From assembly GCA_002189035.1 (NCBI GenBank), contig NEEC01000008.1, positions 1,488,001 through 1,552,000 of the forward strand: a DNA stretch of 64,000 nucleotides, in the 5' to 3' direction. Position 1 is the stretch's first letter; each line of letters begins with the position of its first letter. The notes beneath the pieces are model-generated. The model saw nothing but the letters and a program-made list of their open reading frames with translations, was not told where the DNA came from and made no database searches. Shown piece by piece: positions 1 to 12,419 of the stretch. This DNA comes from Utricularia gibba. Its lineage: Eukaryota; Streptophyta; Magnoliopsida; Lamiales; Lentibulariaceae. Position numbers and translations under genes: made by a program.

Positions 1-134
1 GTGGTTTGTTTTTCTTTTGGGATTCAAGGCGGAAGTGTTTGTTATCGAGATTGTGATATCAATGGGCGAAAAGTCGACAGAATTCACATGCCCTTTCGGA
101 GTTCAAAAGGCTGCGCCTCCGCCTCTTTTCTTCG

Positions 135-143
135 CATAAAAGG
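135..143 (+). promoter_or_regulatory. Possible TATA-like box of the HECATE-like gene
   Basis: A CATAAAAGG element lies about 75 bases upstream of the HECATE-like start codon, a plausible distance for a TATA box with a short leader. Only the sequence match and position support it. Confidence 0.3.
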
Positions 144-214
144 CAGGGATAGAGTGCCCCTGTTTCCCTGTTGCATTCCGTTCGACATTTCGTCCACGGC
201 TGCTTTTCTGTTCC

Positions 215-819
215 ATGGATTTCCTGACACCAGAAAACGAGGATCAGATGGAAATGATGCTGATGCAAATCGAAAAGCATCTCCCTGATTTCTCATCCCC
301 TTCCAATAACAGCGGCAGCAGCAGCAACCCAATCATTGATTTCTCCAACCAGCCACCGAACCCGAATCTCCCTGTTTCCTCCTGCGAACCAGCAGGGGCA
401 ACTCCGTTCCTGCAACGGGAGGGAGAGGGCAAGAGGGCGTCTCCAATGGCGGCTATGCGCGAAATGATATTCAGAATCGCTGCTATGCAGCCCATTCAAA
501 TCGACCCTGAATCGGTCAAACCCCCAAGAGAAGAAACGTCAAGATCTCTAGTGACCCACAGAGTGTCGCCGCGCGACACCGTAGGGAGAGGATCAGTGAG
601 AGGATTCGGATTCTTCAGCGACTCGTCCCTGGGGGGACTAAAATGGACACGGCATCCATGCTCGATGAGGCGATACATTACGTCAAGTTCTTGAAAAGTC
701 AAGTGGAGTCTCTGGAACAGGTTTCGACGATCAATGGGACGCTGCCACCGCCGGAGTCTCACTTTCCGACGGGTACCTATTTTCCGGCGACCAACTTCGA
801 GGACCCATCGAGCTCTTGA
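215..819 (+). CDS. HECATE-like bHLH transcription factor, with an apparent one-base frameshift
   Basis: Single-exon gene for a bHLH transcription factor of the HECATE clade, nuclear proteins that act in gynoecium development and auxin/phytochrome responses. The start at 215 gives the HEC-type acidic N-terminus ([16 protein letters not shown]) and, near residue 85, the clade motif [17 protein letters not shown]. The basic-helix-loop-helix that should follow is complete but in the next frame: after codon 103 the +1 frame reads [20 protein letters not shown], then [20 protein letters not shown] and [19 protein letters not shown], ending at TGA 817-819. The break sits at the C5 run 521-525 followed by AA; one extra C or A there gives the family's KPPKRRN and a protein of about 201 residues, normal for HEC proteins. 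The unbroken first frame instead runs to a stop at 694. A sequencing deletion is more likely than a pseudogene because both halves are well preserved. Confidence 0.85.
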
Positions 820-1763
820 TTTCCAGTTGATTTTTGTATTTGCGAGGAGCAGAATGAATAACTATTAGTAGCTTAATGGCTTTGTTGATGAAGTTTAATG
901 GGCGCAGTGTTCCCAGAATTCGGTATTGTTAACGATATTAGCATCTAATCTCAACCGTTAAATGCCTCCGGCGTCACCGACGGCTGGGGTGAGACCGCGA
1001 CGGCAAATCCACGTGACGGTCTGACAGGGTGGGCCCGGTTTGTGCCTTGGAGCTCCACGTATATGACCAACGCTGCTCCTGCCACGTGAAACAAGAGTGG
1101 AGTTGATTTCATATTATGTTTTAATTTGATGCATACATGATTAATTTATATAAAATAATATTTTTTTCAAAATATAAATTTATTTTATAAATATTTTTAT
1201 TTAAAAATATATATATTTATCATGTATTTATATACAATTTATAATTAGATTTATATGTAATTCAAAAAATTAAAATAACAAATAACAATATTTATTTTAA
1301 TATCATGGAAATCATTACATCATCTGATAATGAGTTTACATTTAATTATGGATAAATATTAAAATAAAAAGTATTTATATATTTAATTTATGGTATTAAA
1401 TATGAATGCTATAGAATTATTTAATATAAAGTATTAAACTAGCCCTTAGTTCATTAAATAGGATTGACTTGGTTTATTTTTGCCAGATGTCCGAATCTTT
1501 GGGTCGGGTCCAGATTCTGGTTGGGTTGATTGGGTCGGGTTCAGTTATATCCGGATGGTCCAACTTTACCAGAGAGTGTTTCTGGGTATTCCCGTTCAAG
1601 ATTTGATCTTCAAGCATCTGTATGGTTTAGCTTGCATGGTTCCATTTCTCAGAATATTTTATGAGATAGACTTGCACTCATGAACTCCGCGTTATTACAA
1701 ATCCAACTATTAATGTCGGATTGCGGATTATTGTCACCAAAACCAGCAGCAATTGTACAGTGG
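820..1763. other. Spacer between HECATE-like gene and remorin 3' end
   Basis: No gene is recognised. Two CACGTG G-boxes occur at 1010-1015 and 1083-1088, followed by strongly AT-rich sequence to about 1440. The last few hundred bases probably include the 3' UTR of the leftward remorin gene. Confidence 0.5.
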
Positions 1764-4089
1764 CTAAGAAGAGTGGCAGGTGAAGTATCGAGTAAAGAAT
1801 CCACCACGAAGTACTCTCTGAGGCCATGTTGCTAGATGTGAAGTTCGATGGGCCGCCTGGTTAGCCATCATAGAGCTCCTCATGTGCTCTGCCTTCCTCT
1901 GTGCACCTTTAAGTTTGTTCATTATCTTTTCCATGGATGATGACCTCTTCTTTTCCAGTTTCATCTGCAGGGAAGGAGGAAATGGTGTAGGGATGATTTG
2001 ATGGAGTGGACTGCAGTGGAAACAGAACTCACAAGTACCTCTAGTTTCCTTATTGAAGCCTCCGCTTTTGCTTTTTGCAGATTCTCCCAAGCAGTGATCC
2101 TGGCTTCCTCCCTCTGTGCCCTGAAAGCATGCGTTTGATGTCACAAAGGTGTTTTTAGCGACAGAGCAAAGAAGAAATGTAGGTTTTGCATGATCCATTA
2201 CTTTGAAATGCTCTTTGATGCTCCTGCTGAAATGATCCAACTCTTCTTTGACCACCTCGACATGGTAACACGCTCCCCGATCGTCATGTTCCTGATTTCC
2301 TGTTGGGAGGCATGCAACTCTACAAGGGGGAGAATTGATGGTGTTGCAATGGAGAATGAGGAGATACGCTCGGGGGAGGAATTGGAGCTGTTCTCAGGAC
2401 TCATCTGAGTAGCCATATCCCTCCTTGAGACACCAACGGGTGTGTTGTTTGCAGCAGCATCCTCGATGCCACTGTAATTTCCATCTTGATTTAAACCTGA
2501 AAAAAGGAACTAGTTATGGGGAAAAAAAAAGACTGCAACTCCTGAAGAAAGTAAATAAACCACTACGATCCTGGTACAGCAATGCTTGCAGAGAGGAAGC
2601 AAGGATACCTTCATGTCCTGGAAATGCTGACTTAACTACCATTTCACCGCATCCATGAATACTAATTGACCTCGCCATGCAAGGATTTGTAGCTAAGATG
2701 AAGTTCCCGCCGTCTTGACTGATTCTATGCCGAGTAGATGAGGCATCTGCTGATGCAACTCCTGCAGAAATTGGTGAATCTCCTGCCATTTTCCCAAATT
2801 TTCCACTTTCAAAGGAAGGAACTGCCGGGGAAAACATTTGATAGTACGCCATCCCAGGATTTCCAAGAGGGCCACTTTTTGACTTTGGGCGTTGAGGCTG
2901 TTGGAATGAATTTCTAACCAAACCTTCACCAGAAACCGGACTAAAAATCCATCTCTCAGCATCTTCCCATTTTGAAGGCAGAGTTCTCCCATTGTTGCAG
3001 GCCATCAAAGCACCATTCATATTTCTTCTGTTCATATTACTATGGAGCGGGACACGCTCCGAGCTCCAACCTTTCTGAACCACAACATTAGAGTTCCTAT
3101 ATGTAGGAGTTCCTGGGCTCGGAAATGATCCTGTTCTTTGAGTTGAAGCTGATGGCTTTCGCATTAAACCGATTCTCGGTGATGAAGAGGTTACAGTATT
3201 AGATGACAAATTGTTAAGCTCCCCAGAAGCCAATCTTGGACGCTCTGTTTTCTTCAGTACGACTTCAGATTTTAGCCGTCTTTCCTGGCATTCTGACAAA
3301 AGAGTTTCCAGGAGAAATGAGAAATTCAAATCAACAGTAGCTTCTGGTTTCACTGTACGTATAATTCACATATTAATGTACCTTTAAGAGCTCTAGAGAA
3401 AGAATTTCTAGCAGAATCTAGGGCATTATTATTATTGTCATCCACAGTTGCCTCAGCTTCACTGGTATCCAGTTTTTGGCCTAACTCAGGAACATGATTG
3501 AGTGAAAACATGTTAGGCCTTTGAGCATGAGAAATCAAAATTGAAAACATAAGATGTTGCAAAATTTCCTCTAATGGCCCGTCATCGAAAAGCTCAAATA
3601 TTGTACCTTTCGCCTTCTCTTTTCTGCTGAGAACAACGCTTATCTTGTTCACAGGTGTGAGCTTGGCTGGATCTGGACCACCCCCTACTACTTCAGACCT
3701 TTCACGCCCAACCAAATTCTGTTTCAAACTCAAGAATTCAAACTCCGAACCTCCCATTGAACAAGATGTTTTTTTAACAGAAAAGAACTAGATTCAACCA
3801 AAGCATCATGCCTTTTGCGTACTTAAAACAACCGATAGCGGGTTCAAAGAATGAGTAAGAGCAAAGATACCAACAATCTACCGAAAAATGCAGCTAAATA
3901 GCAGAACATTACTTGAGAAACTGCGGAAGCAACAGAATCTGGGTCAGGTGGATCAGAAGCAAAAGAGCAGCGTTCCACACTGGCAGAAGTGGAAGAGAAC
4001 ATACTGAAGGTGGATTCACCGGTGAAAATAACCGAATCCGGGCTTAAATCACGCCCCGGATGCAGATGTTGAAAACCCACATCCAGCAT
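1764..4089 (-). CDS. Remorin family protein (long, disordered N-terminus)
   Basis: Plant remorin, a plasma-membrane/cytoskeleton-associated scaffold of membrane nanodomains. Coherent exons on the minus strand: 3913-4089, 3382-3718 (its 5' edge is the least certain), 2609-3292, 2202-2496, 2039-2120 and 1764-1964; all phases agree and predict about 591 residues. Family signs in order: start MLDVGFQHLHPGRD with a serine-rich head, ARNSFSRALKECQERR across an intron, LPSKWEDAERWI, SRRDMATQMSPE followed by RWSKK, then the remorin C domain REEARITAWENLQKAKAEA and KLEKKRSSSMEKIMNKL (coiled coil), ending in a Cys-containing FTRYFTCHSS tail. That tail resembles the RemCA membrane-anchor region of remorins (inferred). 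The layout fits the long-N-terminus remorin groups. The stop at 1764-1766 follows directly from the last exon frame. No frameshift is seen. Confidence 0.85.
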
Positions 4090-5605
4090 TGTTAGAGAGA
4101 ATAAGAGAAGAAAGTGGTTATGCTGTCATCCCCACGCAAAAACTGTATCGAGGCAGGGGTGTGTCACTGGTCCGCTATACTACGAAAAAGAAAAACACGG
4201 TCTTTATCATGTGGCTTCTTCATGTTTAGGCATCTAGCTCTTGAAAGGTGTACATCCACATAATAAACCGTTCTTTTTGGAGTTTGGTGGGATTAAAGAG
4301 CAGACTTCCATCATAATAAACGAAAAAGTTTAAAGTAGGCCTCACTTCTTTCAATGCTCTGTGGGGGCGTCCCTCCTTTTCACCTCAAAAAAAGTAATCC
4401 CAATTAACCACTATGAATTCAAGATCAAGATCAGAACTTTAGATCACAATTGAACACTAATCAACCTGGGGTGCAATTGTTGGTCTTGGAAATGAATCAG
4501 TTAACAGCATTCAATGGGCACTGACTTTGTCCAGATGGGGGAAATAAATTAGCCCCCACCTTCCCTGACCAACAGTGCCATGATTCGGTCGTCACTACTA
4601 ATTTCAAATTCAACGACTGGAGGAGAAAGAGGGGAAAGATAAAGGCTGTTCATTCAGCAGACAGCCTGGAAACATGTCTCTTCTGCTCATAAAAGAAAAA
4701 AATAATAATAACACACAAGCTCCATAATCGTAGCAACATCCAGAGACAACATAATCGGTGTCCTTGAAATTAAGGGTTTCCAAGCAACATTCAATGCCCT
4801 CAATATAAACAAAAAAAGGAACAGTCAAAAGAAGAAAAAAACAAAGCTGGAAAATCTTTGAATTGGGTTTTTTAAATCTCAAGAGCTCGTTCGATTTGTC
4901 CATCATTCAAGAATTATCTTACAAAGAGCTCACTCGGAACCCCTGGCAACCGTGGAACCCTACAACGCCGGAGCCCGGGGATCGTTCAGAGATTTGTTTC
5001 AAATATTTTTATACATTTACCAAAAATGCTCCAATAATTAATTACAATGGGCCTTGTACTTGATGTTTTTTTTAAAATTTTCACAATAAAATAATTATAT
5101 TAGTTTCTTATCTAAAGAAACATCAAACTCATTCATGAATGTGACAAGGTTTGTTTGATTCCTAGATTTACTTATATTTTATATACAAATTATAAATGAA
5201 TTTCATTTGCTCCATTAATTTTGAATAAACATTACAAAAATGTAGGTATTTTATAAAAGAAAATATTCCAAAATTTTAATTAATATAAATTCTTGAATCT
5301 ATTTTAAATATATTCAAATAATTTAACTTTAGGATAAACTCAAACTTAGGAATCAAAGGAACCCTCAAGTTGCTAATTATATTTTAATATGTATTTATAT
5401 ATTCAAATGAAATCTATAAACCTTTTTTTGTAATACACACGTGATTCATAAAGTAATTGTGTTTTTTAAATACATTTTAAAAAGTATAATTATAAACACA
5501 ATTAAATATCATTAAAAAAATTTAATCACAATTTCAATGCATTAATAAAAGACACGGGGTTGAGTTAGAACGTCTGTTCTTCAGGGCCGCCCTAAGGCGA
5601 GGAAA
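4090..5605. other. Divergent spacer between remorin and THO5
   Basis: Shared upstream region of the leftward remorin and rightward THO5 genes. The half next to remorin is mixed in composition; 5040-5540 is very AT-rich. No conserved coding sequence or RNA gene was recognised. Confidence 0.5.
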
Positions 5606-6859
5606 ATGGAGGTGGCGATGGCGGAGCCCGGCGAAATATTGCCTGAGAGAAATGTTGACATGTCGGCACTCTACGATATGCTTCGAGAAGCCAAGGCTTC
5701 TACGGAGGAAACCGTGGCGAAAATGCTGGCAATGAAGAAAGAGGCTCAGCCCAAGTCCCAACTTCGAGAACTTGTCACTCAAGTTCTCCTCAATTTCATC
5801 AAGCTCCGCCAGGTATCGTTAAATTTTATCCGTTTTTTGAGGAATATCACTGCATATATAGGACGCATTTTCCTGCAATCGTGTTGGTACTTGTTTCTTT
5901 CTTGCTAGGGCTTTTTGTTGTTTTGGTGAAAATTGGGATTTGGATATCTTTAGGCGTGGTTGCATTCATTGTTGATTGACAGCATATTCTGGATGGGATG
6001 AATGGGTTTGGATTCTAATATTGGTCCGTCTGTTTCTAAATGCTTTTAACAGGCGAATAGATCGATCTTGCTGGAAGAAGATAGGGTTAAAGCTGAAACG
6101 GAACGCTCGAAGGCTCCTGTAGACTTGATTACTCTGCAACTCCATAATTTAATGTACGAGAAGAATCACTATGTAAAAGCGATAAAGGCATGCAAAGACT
6201 TTAAAACGAAGTATCCGGATATTGAACTTGCACCAGAGGAAGACTTCTTGAAAGATGCCCCTGAAGATATCAAGAGCCCCACATTGTCAGCTGATATGCC
6301 TCATGATTTGATGCTGAAAAGGCTTAACTATGAGCTATTTCAGGCATGTGCTTTCTGTGATTGTACGTATCTTTCCATATTCTTCTAAAAATCAGGTTCC
6401 ATACTTTTTATCTCTATTTCAGCGCAAAGAACTATGCAAGCAGCGTGAGGAGTTGGAAAAGCAAAAGAATTTTCTCCAAGACACAATATCAAGCAGGAGA
6501 AAATTTTTATCTAGTCTTCCAGCATACCTTAAATCTCTCAAAAAAGCATCATTGCCTGTCCAGCAGCATTTAAGTTTCATGCACACCAAAAAACTGAAGC
6601 AGCACCAATTAGCGGAGTTGCTTCCTCCTCCTCTTTATATAATCTACTCACAAATGCTAGCCCAGAAAGAAGCCTTTGGGGAGAACATTGAACTGGAGAT
6701 AGTGGGGAGTGTAAAGGATGCACAGACTTTTGCCCGACAGCTAGCTAACAAGGACTCTGGTAGTTTGATTTATATTATGAATGCTTTTAATGGTCACTTG
6801 GGGTGTTATTATTCCAGCCATGTATCATATCTCTATAGTGCCCATGCTGCATTGTTTAT

Positions 6860-6902
<43 letters not shown>

Positions 6903-9100
6903 TAGCGGCTAGTTTTTGCTTCTACCCTCTACTCATTTGTAGTGAGAAATTCGTTGGTGCATGTTTTATAGTCTCTCACTTCTTGTTCTTTTTTGCCTGT
7001 TAATTTCAAGGAGTTTCCACACATGTGGATATATCAAGGTTGGATGAAGATGCTCTAGATGAGGAAGATGATGAACAAAGGAGGAGAAAGCGGTCTAAAA
7101 AAATACCAAGCAAGGAAAAACTTGACCGGTCTGGCATTTATCAAGGTCATCCACTTAAAGTTCTTCTTGATATAAATGATGATCAGAGTGCTGGTGGAGC
7201 AACGAGAAAACTTATAACTCTGAAATTCGAGTTCTTGTACAAGTTAAACATCGTCTGTGTAGAAGTTGATGGTTCCTATGGGTCTTCTCGTAGTGATACT
7301 TTGTGCAACTTGTTTCCTGACGACACTGGCTTGGAACTCCCTTATCAGGTTTTCTTATTTGTTCATGACTTGGTGACACTATGATTGTAATCTTTGTGTG
7401 TAAAAGTACTCGTTCTTTTCTGTGCAGGCAGTGAAGCTCTGTGTTGGAGATTCTGTTATGTTTGATGAAACAAGAACTTCACGGCCATTTAAGTGGGCTC
7501 AGCATTTAGCAGGAATTGATTTTCTGCCAGAGGTGTCGCCATTGATTTCAGTCACTGCCGAAACAAATGGTGAAAATAGTAAGCATTCACTCATCTTATC
7601 TGGTCTCTCGTTGTATCATCAGCAAAACAGGGTTCAAACTGTTGTTCAAAGGATACGTGACCGAGTGCATGCTCAAATGGCTCTTGAGTGAGTGACTATT
7701 TGAATTTATTGTGGAAAGTTTTGGTTGATGTGTGCTTCATATTAGGTATCGAGGTCTGAGTTTCTGTTTTGATCTCCAGTGCGTCACATTATATGAAAGC
7801 TCTCTCTGTGCGGATGTATTGCTTTTTGTGTGGTCGTTTTTTTTTTCTTGGTTCATGTTTGGTTTTTGGTGAGATTTGGTCCTTCTAAAATTTGATCAAT
7901 TAAATCTGGGAATTCGCCATATTATCTTACAGGCAGATACTTGATTTGTTAAAGACGCTTAATTGGCCACGGTTGATCTCTGACAATGTTCCATGGGCCT
8001 CCCATAAATCAGTCTGTTCCTTTAATGACTGGTATCCCATCTGCGCTACAGGCAATAATGGTATGTCTTCGGTTCATGCCAAGTTATTGAAAGGAAAGGA
8101 CCCTGAAAGCTTCAGACCAAATGTAAAAGTTGTTGCATCTATGGAAGAGATGGAGAATGTAAAGGAGGATGGGGAACTTCCATCTCTAGCTCCTGTTGGT
8201 AATGATGTTACAAGCTTGCCTTCAGGACAATCTGATTTTGAGCAGTCTTGGGATGTAAACTTAATCTCAAGGAGTATTGTATCCCCAGTCAGCAAGGGGA
8301 AATCGCCAAGCTTTAAAAAGATGGATGAGGATGTTGATCTGATGCAGCTATCTGACAGCGAAGTGGATGAGCCAGTCCAAGTGGAAGAATCTCCTGAAAT
8401 TCTGTCGACTGTGGGGAATCGAGGATCAAATTCTACCTCATGGGCCAACTGTGGTATCCAGGAATATATGCTTATACTCACCCAAAAGTTGGGCAATGAC
8501 GAGAGGACAATGAAAATGGAGGCCAAGGTTAAACCAGCTGTATCTTTTTCTGTTTTTCCATTTGGCAGGACCCTGCTATCTTGAAGAGGTTATTTATTTT
8601 CTTTCTTTCTTTTTTTTTCCCAGGTTAAGCTGACTCCAGAATATCCTCTTCGACCACCTCATTTTAGCCTGAATTTGCACAGTTCCTCAGGGGGGATAAT
8701 CATTTTAATGCAATTGGCTCCGAGTTTTTCAATGAGCTTCGGGCGCTTGAGTCAGAGGTGAGCACCTAATACACGGTGATTCCCGTGCCAAGATGAGCAG
8801 TGCCGTTTGTGATTTCTTACCTATGTGCGAAAACTCATGTGTTTCTTTTGTTCCTTGCAGGTGAATTGTCATCTTTTGAGATTGATACCCTCCGCTGAGC
8901 AGAATTTAGTTCTTGATCACCAAGTGCTCTTCCTTGCTATGCTATTTGACTATTTCCTGGATGATACTGTCATGTCCTCCGAGAAGAAACCCACGTCAAA
9001 AATTGACACCGGTTTCCCGAGCCGGTCCTTTCGTGGTCGAGACCACAGAAAGATGATTTCTTTAGAAGCTAACATCCGCTCTGCTAGCAATCCTCGGTAG
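5606..9100 (+). CDS. THO5: THO complex subunit 5 (THOC5 homologue), with an apparent one-base frameshift in exon 7
   Basis: Subunit of the nuclear THO/TREX complex, which couples transcription to mRNP assembly and export and, in plants, to small-RNA production. Eight exons: 5606-5812, 6053-6343, 6423-6759, 7011-7348, 7428-7687, 7933-8527, 8624-8757, 8861-9100. Recognisable blocks are ALYDMLREAKASTEETVAKM, LQLHNLMYEKNHYVKAIKAC, LELFQ-type exon end joined to RKELCKQREELEKQKNFL (coiled coil), LPPPLYIIYSQMLAQKEAFG, an acidic EDALDEEDDEQRRRKRSKK segment, and the C-terminal ARSFRGRDHRKMIS-like end (here SRSFRGRDHRKMIS). Intron 2 starts with GC, not GT. Exon 7 is 134 bases although its flanking phases require 135; the frame changes at the G6 run 8690-8695, upstream of the conserved NHFNAIGSEFFNELRALESE. 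With one more G the protein would be about 800 residues, as expected. Its 3' end converges with the ABF gene. Confidence 0.92.
6861..6901 (+). repeat. Poly-T tract of 41 bases in THO5 intron 3
   Basis: An uninterrupted run of 41 T lies in the intron 6760-7010, before the 3' splice site at 7010. I see no SINE body or target duplication beside it, so it is listed as a simple repeat. Its true length is unlikely to be reliable. Confidence 0.95.
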
Positions 9101-9537
9101 ACACCAACAGTTCAGGTTCTTGCTTGGTTTTGTTGGTTCTCAGATAGGATTTTTCTGTGGCTTGGGAGATTCCTGCTGACTATGAAATTCGCTTCCCGGG
9201 TCAGCTTCTACTTCCTCGAAGGAGGGTTTTTAGGACAAACCAAAAGTTGATTTTCATATTTTTTATCACAGAATTTGGGATTCTCAGTCGATTGTGTACT
9301 CAACACATCCCAGATGACACCTTTGATGCTGACAGGAATTCCACCTATTCTTATTATTTCTTAAATCTGGAATATTACATTCGTCAAATCGGAATTCTAG
9401 AACTTAGGATCACAGAAACTAAACATGCTTGCTTTTGAAACGTTGTTGTCCGCTTCCTATTCGGGTACTACTAGAAGATGGTGTTCCTGAGTAATTATCT
9501 ACAAGCCGAGAACGATTGAGTTCCACAGCAGGGTTTA
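9101..9537. other. Convergent 3' region of THO5 and ABF
   Basis: A 437-base stretch between two convergent stop codons; it must hold both 3' UTRs and terminators. No other feature is seen. Confidence 0.6.
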
Positions 9538-11014
9538 TTACAAGGGACCTGACCCCGTCCTCCTCAGGCATTTTCTCTTGCTCTCCTGCTGGCTCATGAG
9601 TTCCAGAACCTGAGGACCATGAAACTCACATGTTGAGACCACATTCGAATCCGAATGCTTCCTTTTCATTAACAAATGCATTAGTGAAATTGCTACCTGA
9701 TTCCTATGCATTTCCACCAGTTCGGCCTACAACATCCAGAAGGAAATAAGAATCCTAATGGAGTAAAATAGTGCATGAGGATCAGGCGATTTGATTTATC
9801 TACCTGCTTTTTTCTCAGGTTCTCATTCTCCTCCTTTAATTTAGCAACTTCTCCTTCCAATTCCACTGTGTATGCCTGCATTTACTCCAGATATAAGCAT
9901 GTTCATTCGCAACACCTTTCTGGAGCCGGTAGCATGTGTGATTTTTAATTACCTGTTTACGAGCTCTTGATCTTGCAGCTGATTCTCTATTTTTAATCAT
10001 TCTCCTTTGCCTTCTCTCAACCACTTTCTCTAAAGCAGGAGTTTTCCTACCGCTTAAACCGCCAATAAAGTAAGGAACTGGAGACACCGAAGATGATGGT
10101 TCACCATTGCTTGGTGAAATGACTGGAGATCCTGCTCCAATCATCCCTAATCCTGCACTCGGTAAGCCGTAGTTCTGAAGCACTGGTTTGTTCACTGTTT
10201 GTTCAGGAATTCCCAGAATCCCATTCCTCGTCCCTGTACTAGCAAGATGATGATTACTATTCGCAAGTCTAACTGTCGAACCATAGGCCAAAGCAGTCTG
10301 CTTCGGCAGAACTGGCTGCGGGTTCTGAGGCGAAAGCTGGTGTCTTGCTCCTTTCGAGTCAACTACCAGATTAGCAGACTGTAATGAAGGAGAGTTGCCA
10401 CTCTCAGGAACCAAACCTCCCATTAATCCACCCTGTTGATGCTGATACACATACCCTGAGCTGCTACTCATCGGGGTTGAAAAATTCCCAAGGAAACCAA
10501 TAGCACTAGGCTTGGGTGGTGGCGCACCCTGAACCTCCTCCCTCACCACACCGGCTCTCACCAAAAACTCCTCCAGTGTAACCTCTCCCAGAGTTACCTG
10601 CCTCTGTGTCTGTGTGAAATTCATCCCACTAACTGGTATATTCTCCTCCTTCCCTGGACCGAATTCCTTGGATATATCACGCCAAACTTCGTCCACCGTT
10701 TTCTGGCTTAGAGTCCTAGGAAGAGTTAGTGACCCCTGTCTCTGTAAATATCCAGGCGCAGCTCCGTCCTTGCCGGCGGCTGTACTTGTCGAACCAAAAC
10801 CGTTGTTCTCCTCTGCGCTCCATATGTTCTTCAGCAACTCATCCATGTTCATTGATCCGAAATCCTTCCCGATTCCCCCAACTGAACTCTGAAACTCATC
10901 GAAAGTCATGGAGTAGATTGAAAGCTGCCTTGGCAGCTGGAAATCCACCTGAGGCGTGTTAGCACCACCGCCTCCCTCACCCCCAACACCCTTGAAATCA
11001 AAATCGCTCCCCAT
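9538..11014 (-). CDS. ABF/AREB group-A bZIP transcription factor (ABA-responsive element binding)
   Basis: bZIP factor that binds ABRE (ACGTG) promoters in abscisic acid and drought responses; in the family, SnRK2 kinases phosphorylate the conserved C boxes. Exons on the minus strand: 9953-11014, 9804-9875, 9697-9726, 9538-9609, giving 411 residues, typical of ABF2-like proteins. Seen in order: C1 RQLSIYSMTFDEFQ (about 29-42), C2 RQGSLTLPRTLSQKTVDEVW (92-111), C3 RQVTLGEVTLEEFLVRAGV (138-156), basic region RRMIKNRESAARSRARKQ (337-354), leucine zipper AYTVELEGEVAKLKEENENL in the next exon, and the C-terminal CLRRTGSGPL box. The start MGSDFDFKG is the normal family start; a longer in-frame extension lies across what looks like a 5' UTR intron (about 11045-11216, GTAAGC...TTACAG). 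Frame intact. Confidence 0.93.
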
Positions 11015-11216
11015 CCCGATCGCCCAATCACAGACTCCCCAAACCTGTAAAACCTGAAACAACGGTGGAGAACACTGAAAACCAGCTAAAGAGACGATGA
11101 TTCGACTGAATCGCGCAGTGAAGGAGAAGGGTCTGAGCAATTCAAAGTCCTGTCTGATTTCTTATATACATATATACACACACAGAGAAAGGGGGAAAAA
11201 TAGAAGGGAGGCTTAC

Positions 11217-12419
11217 TCCGATGAAGATTTCTGCGCAGAGCCGCCCGCTGGATTCGCTGGCTTTGAAGACGAAGTATGTGATCAAGGAGGCGATTCCGGC
11301 GTGTGTTGCTTAGTGGGAAGCCGGCGACACGGGAACAGTGATCGGAAAGGGCGAAGGAGATAACGAGGGCGATGTGAAGCATGGGACCAGGGAAGCATTG
11401 AAATCGGCGCGGAATTCCCGGCTGTAGAGTGGAGAAAGATGTGGGCAATCCGCACCGTCCACGCGTCCGACCCATCGACGGCTGGATTCCGACCGAGGTG
11501 ATTCCTGCCCTTGTCGCTTTTTCGGACAACCTGGATTTTGTTTTCATTTTAACATAAAACTGTTATCTCGTATTACAAAACCCATTTTACTGGTCCCGTT
11601 TTAACACGCATTTCGTACTCAATTTATTCCACAGAAAACACAATACTCGTACAATATACATTAATAAAATGGCGAAGCCCACGCCCCGAACATGTGCCAT
11701 GTGGGCCGCCCCTTGTAGGGCGCCAGTTCGGAGCCCCGACCGTAGCCACGTGATCGTCCTGAACCCAATCCCAATTCATGATATTGCCTCACCAGCTACA
11801 CCCACCCACTGCAACGAATTTACCATCTTGATTTTTTTTGTTCAAGATTTATTTATGGGCATATCCAAATACTAGCGGATTCAAATCCAAATTGAATGGG
11901 TCGGATTTGGATTTCGGGTCTAAAAAATCCATATCCTGTGGAAGGGTTTGGGGTATTTTGAAATCTGATTACCCTCTCATTACTGTGTAAAAAATTTGGA
12001 CATTTTCAATATATTTTTTTAACATAGTATGTGTGAAAGAGGTTCAGATTTGTAAATGGCCCGGAAGAGTTTAGCAGGCCCAGTCATGGTTACGAAGAGT
12101 TCTAGGCTTTATGATGGGCTTTACTGCAGCCCAATTCCAATTAGCCACGTCGGGCTCATCGACTTACTACATGTCGTGTTTTTTTTCTTTTTAAATAGTA
12201 AATATATATTTTTTAATTTTTAACTTAACTAATTTTGATCATAAGATTTAAATTATATTTATTTTATATAGTTGTTTAAAATATTGAATTAATAAATTAT
12301 TTAAATCAAGGAATGTGTGCCTGTATTCTTTCTTTGTTTTCGTTATTGGGGAATGGGAAACGAAAAGAGAAACCTTTGCTAGTAATGAAGAGGAAGGTTT
12401 GATGTTTTTGAGTTCATGG
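11217..12419. other. ABF leader/promoter and spacer to BKI1-like gene
   Basis: The right-hand 350 bases next to the ABF gene are GC-richer, as expected for 5' leader and promoter. The remainder is moderately AT-rich with a CACGTG at about 11747. No gene recognised. Confidence 0.5.

Noticed and set aside
2190-2255. Frameshift in remorin exon 4
   Set aside because: An alternative frame looked plausible, but the phase-2 splice at 2202 to 2120 restores the correct remorin reading (SISK-AQREEARI) without any added base.
6861-7010. SINE insertion suggested by the poly-T run
   Set aside because: No A/B-box body on either side and no flanking duplication.
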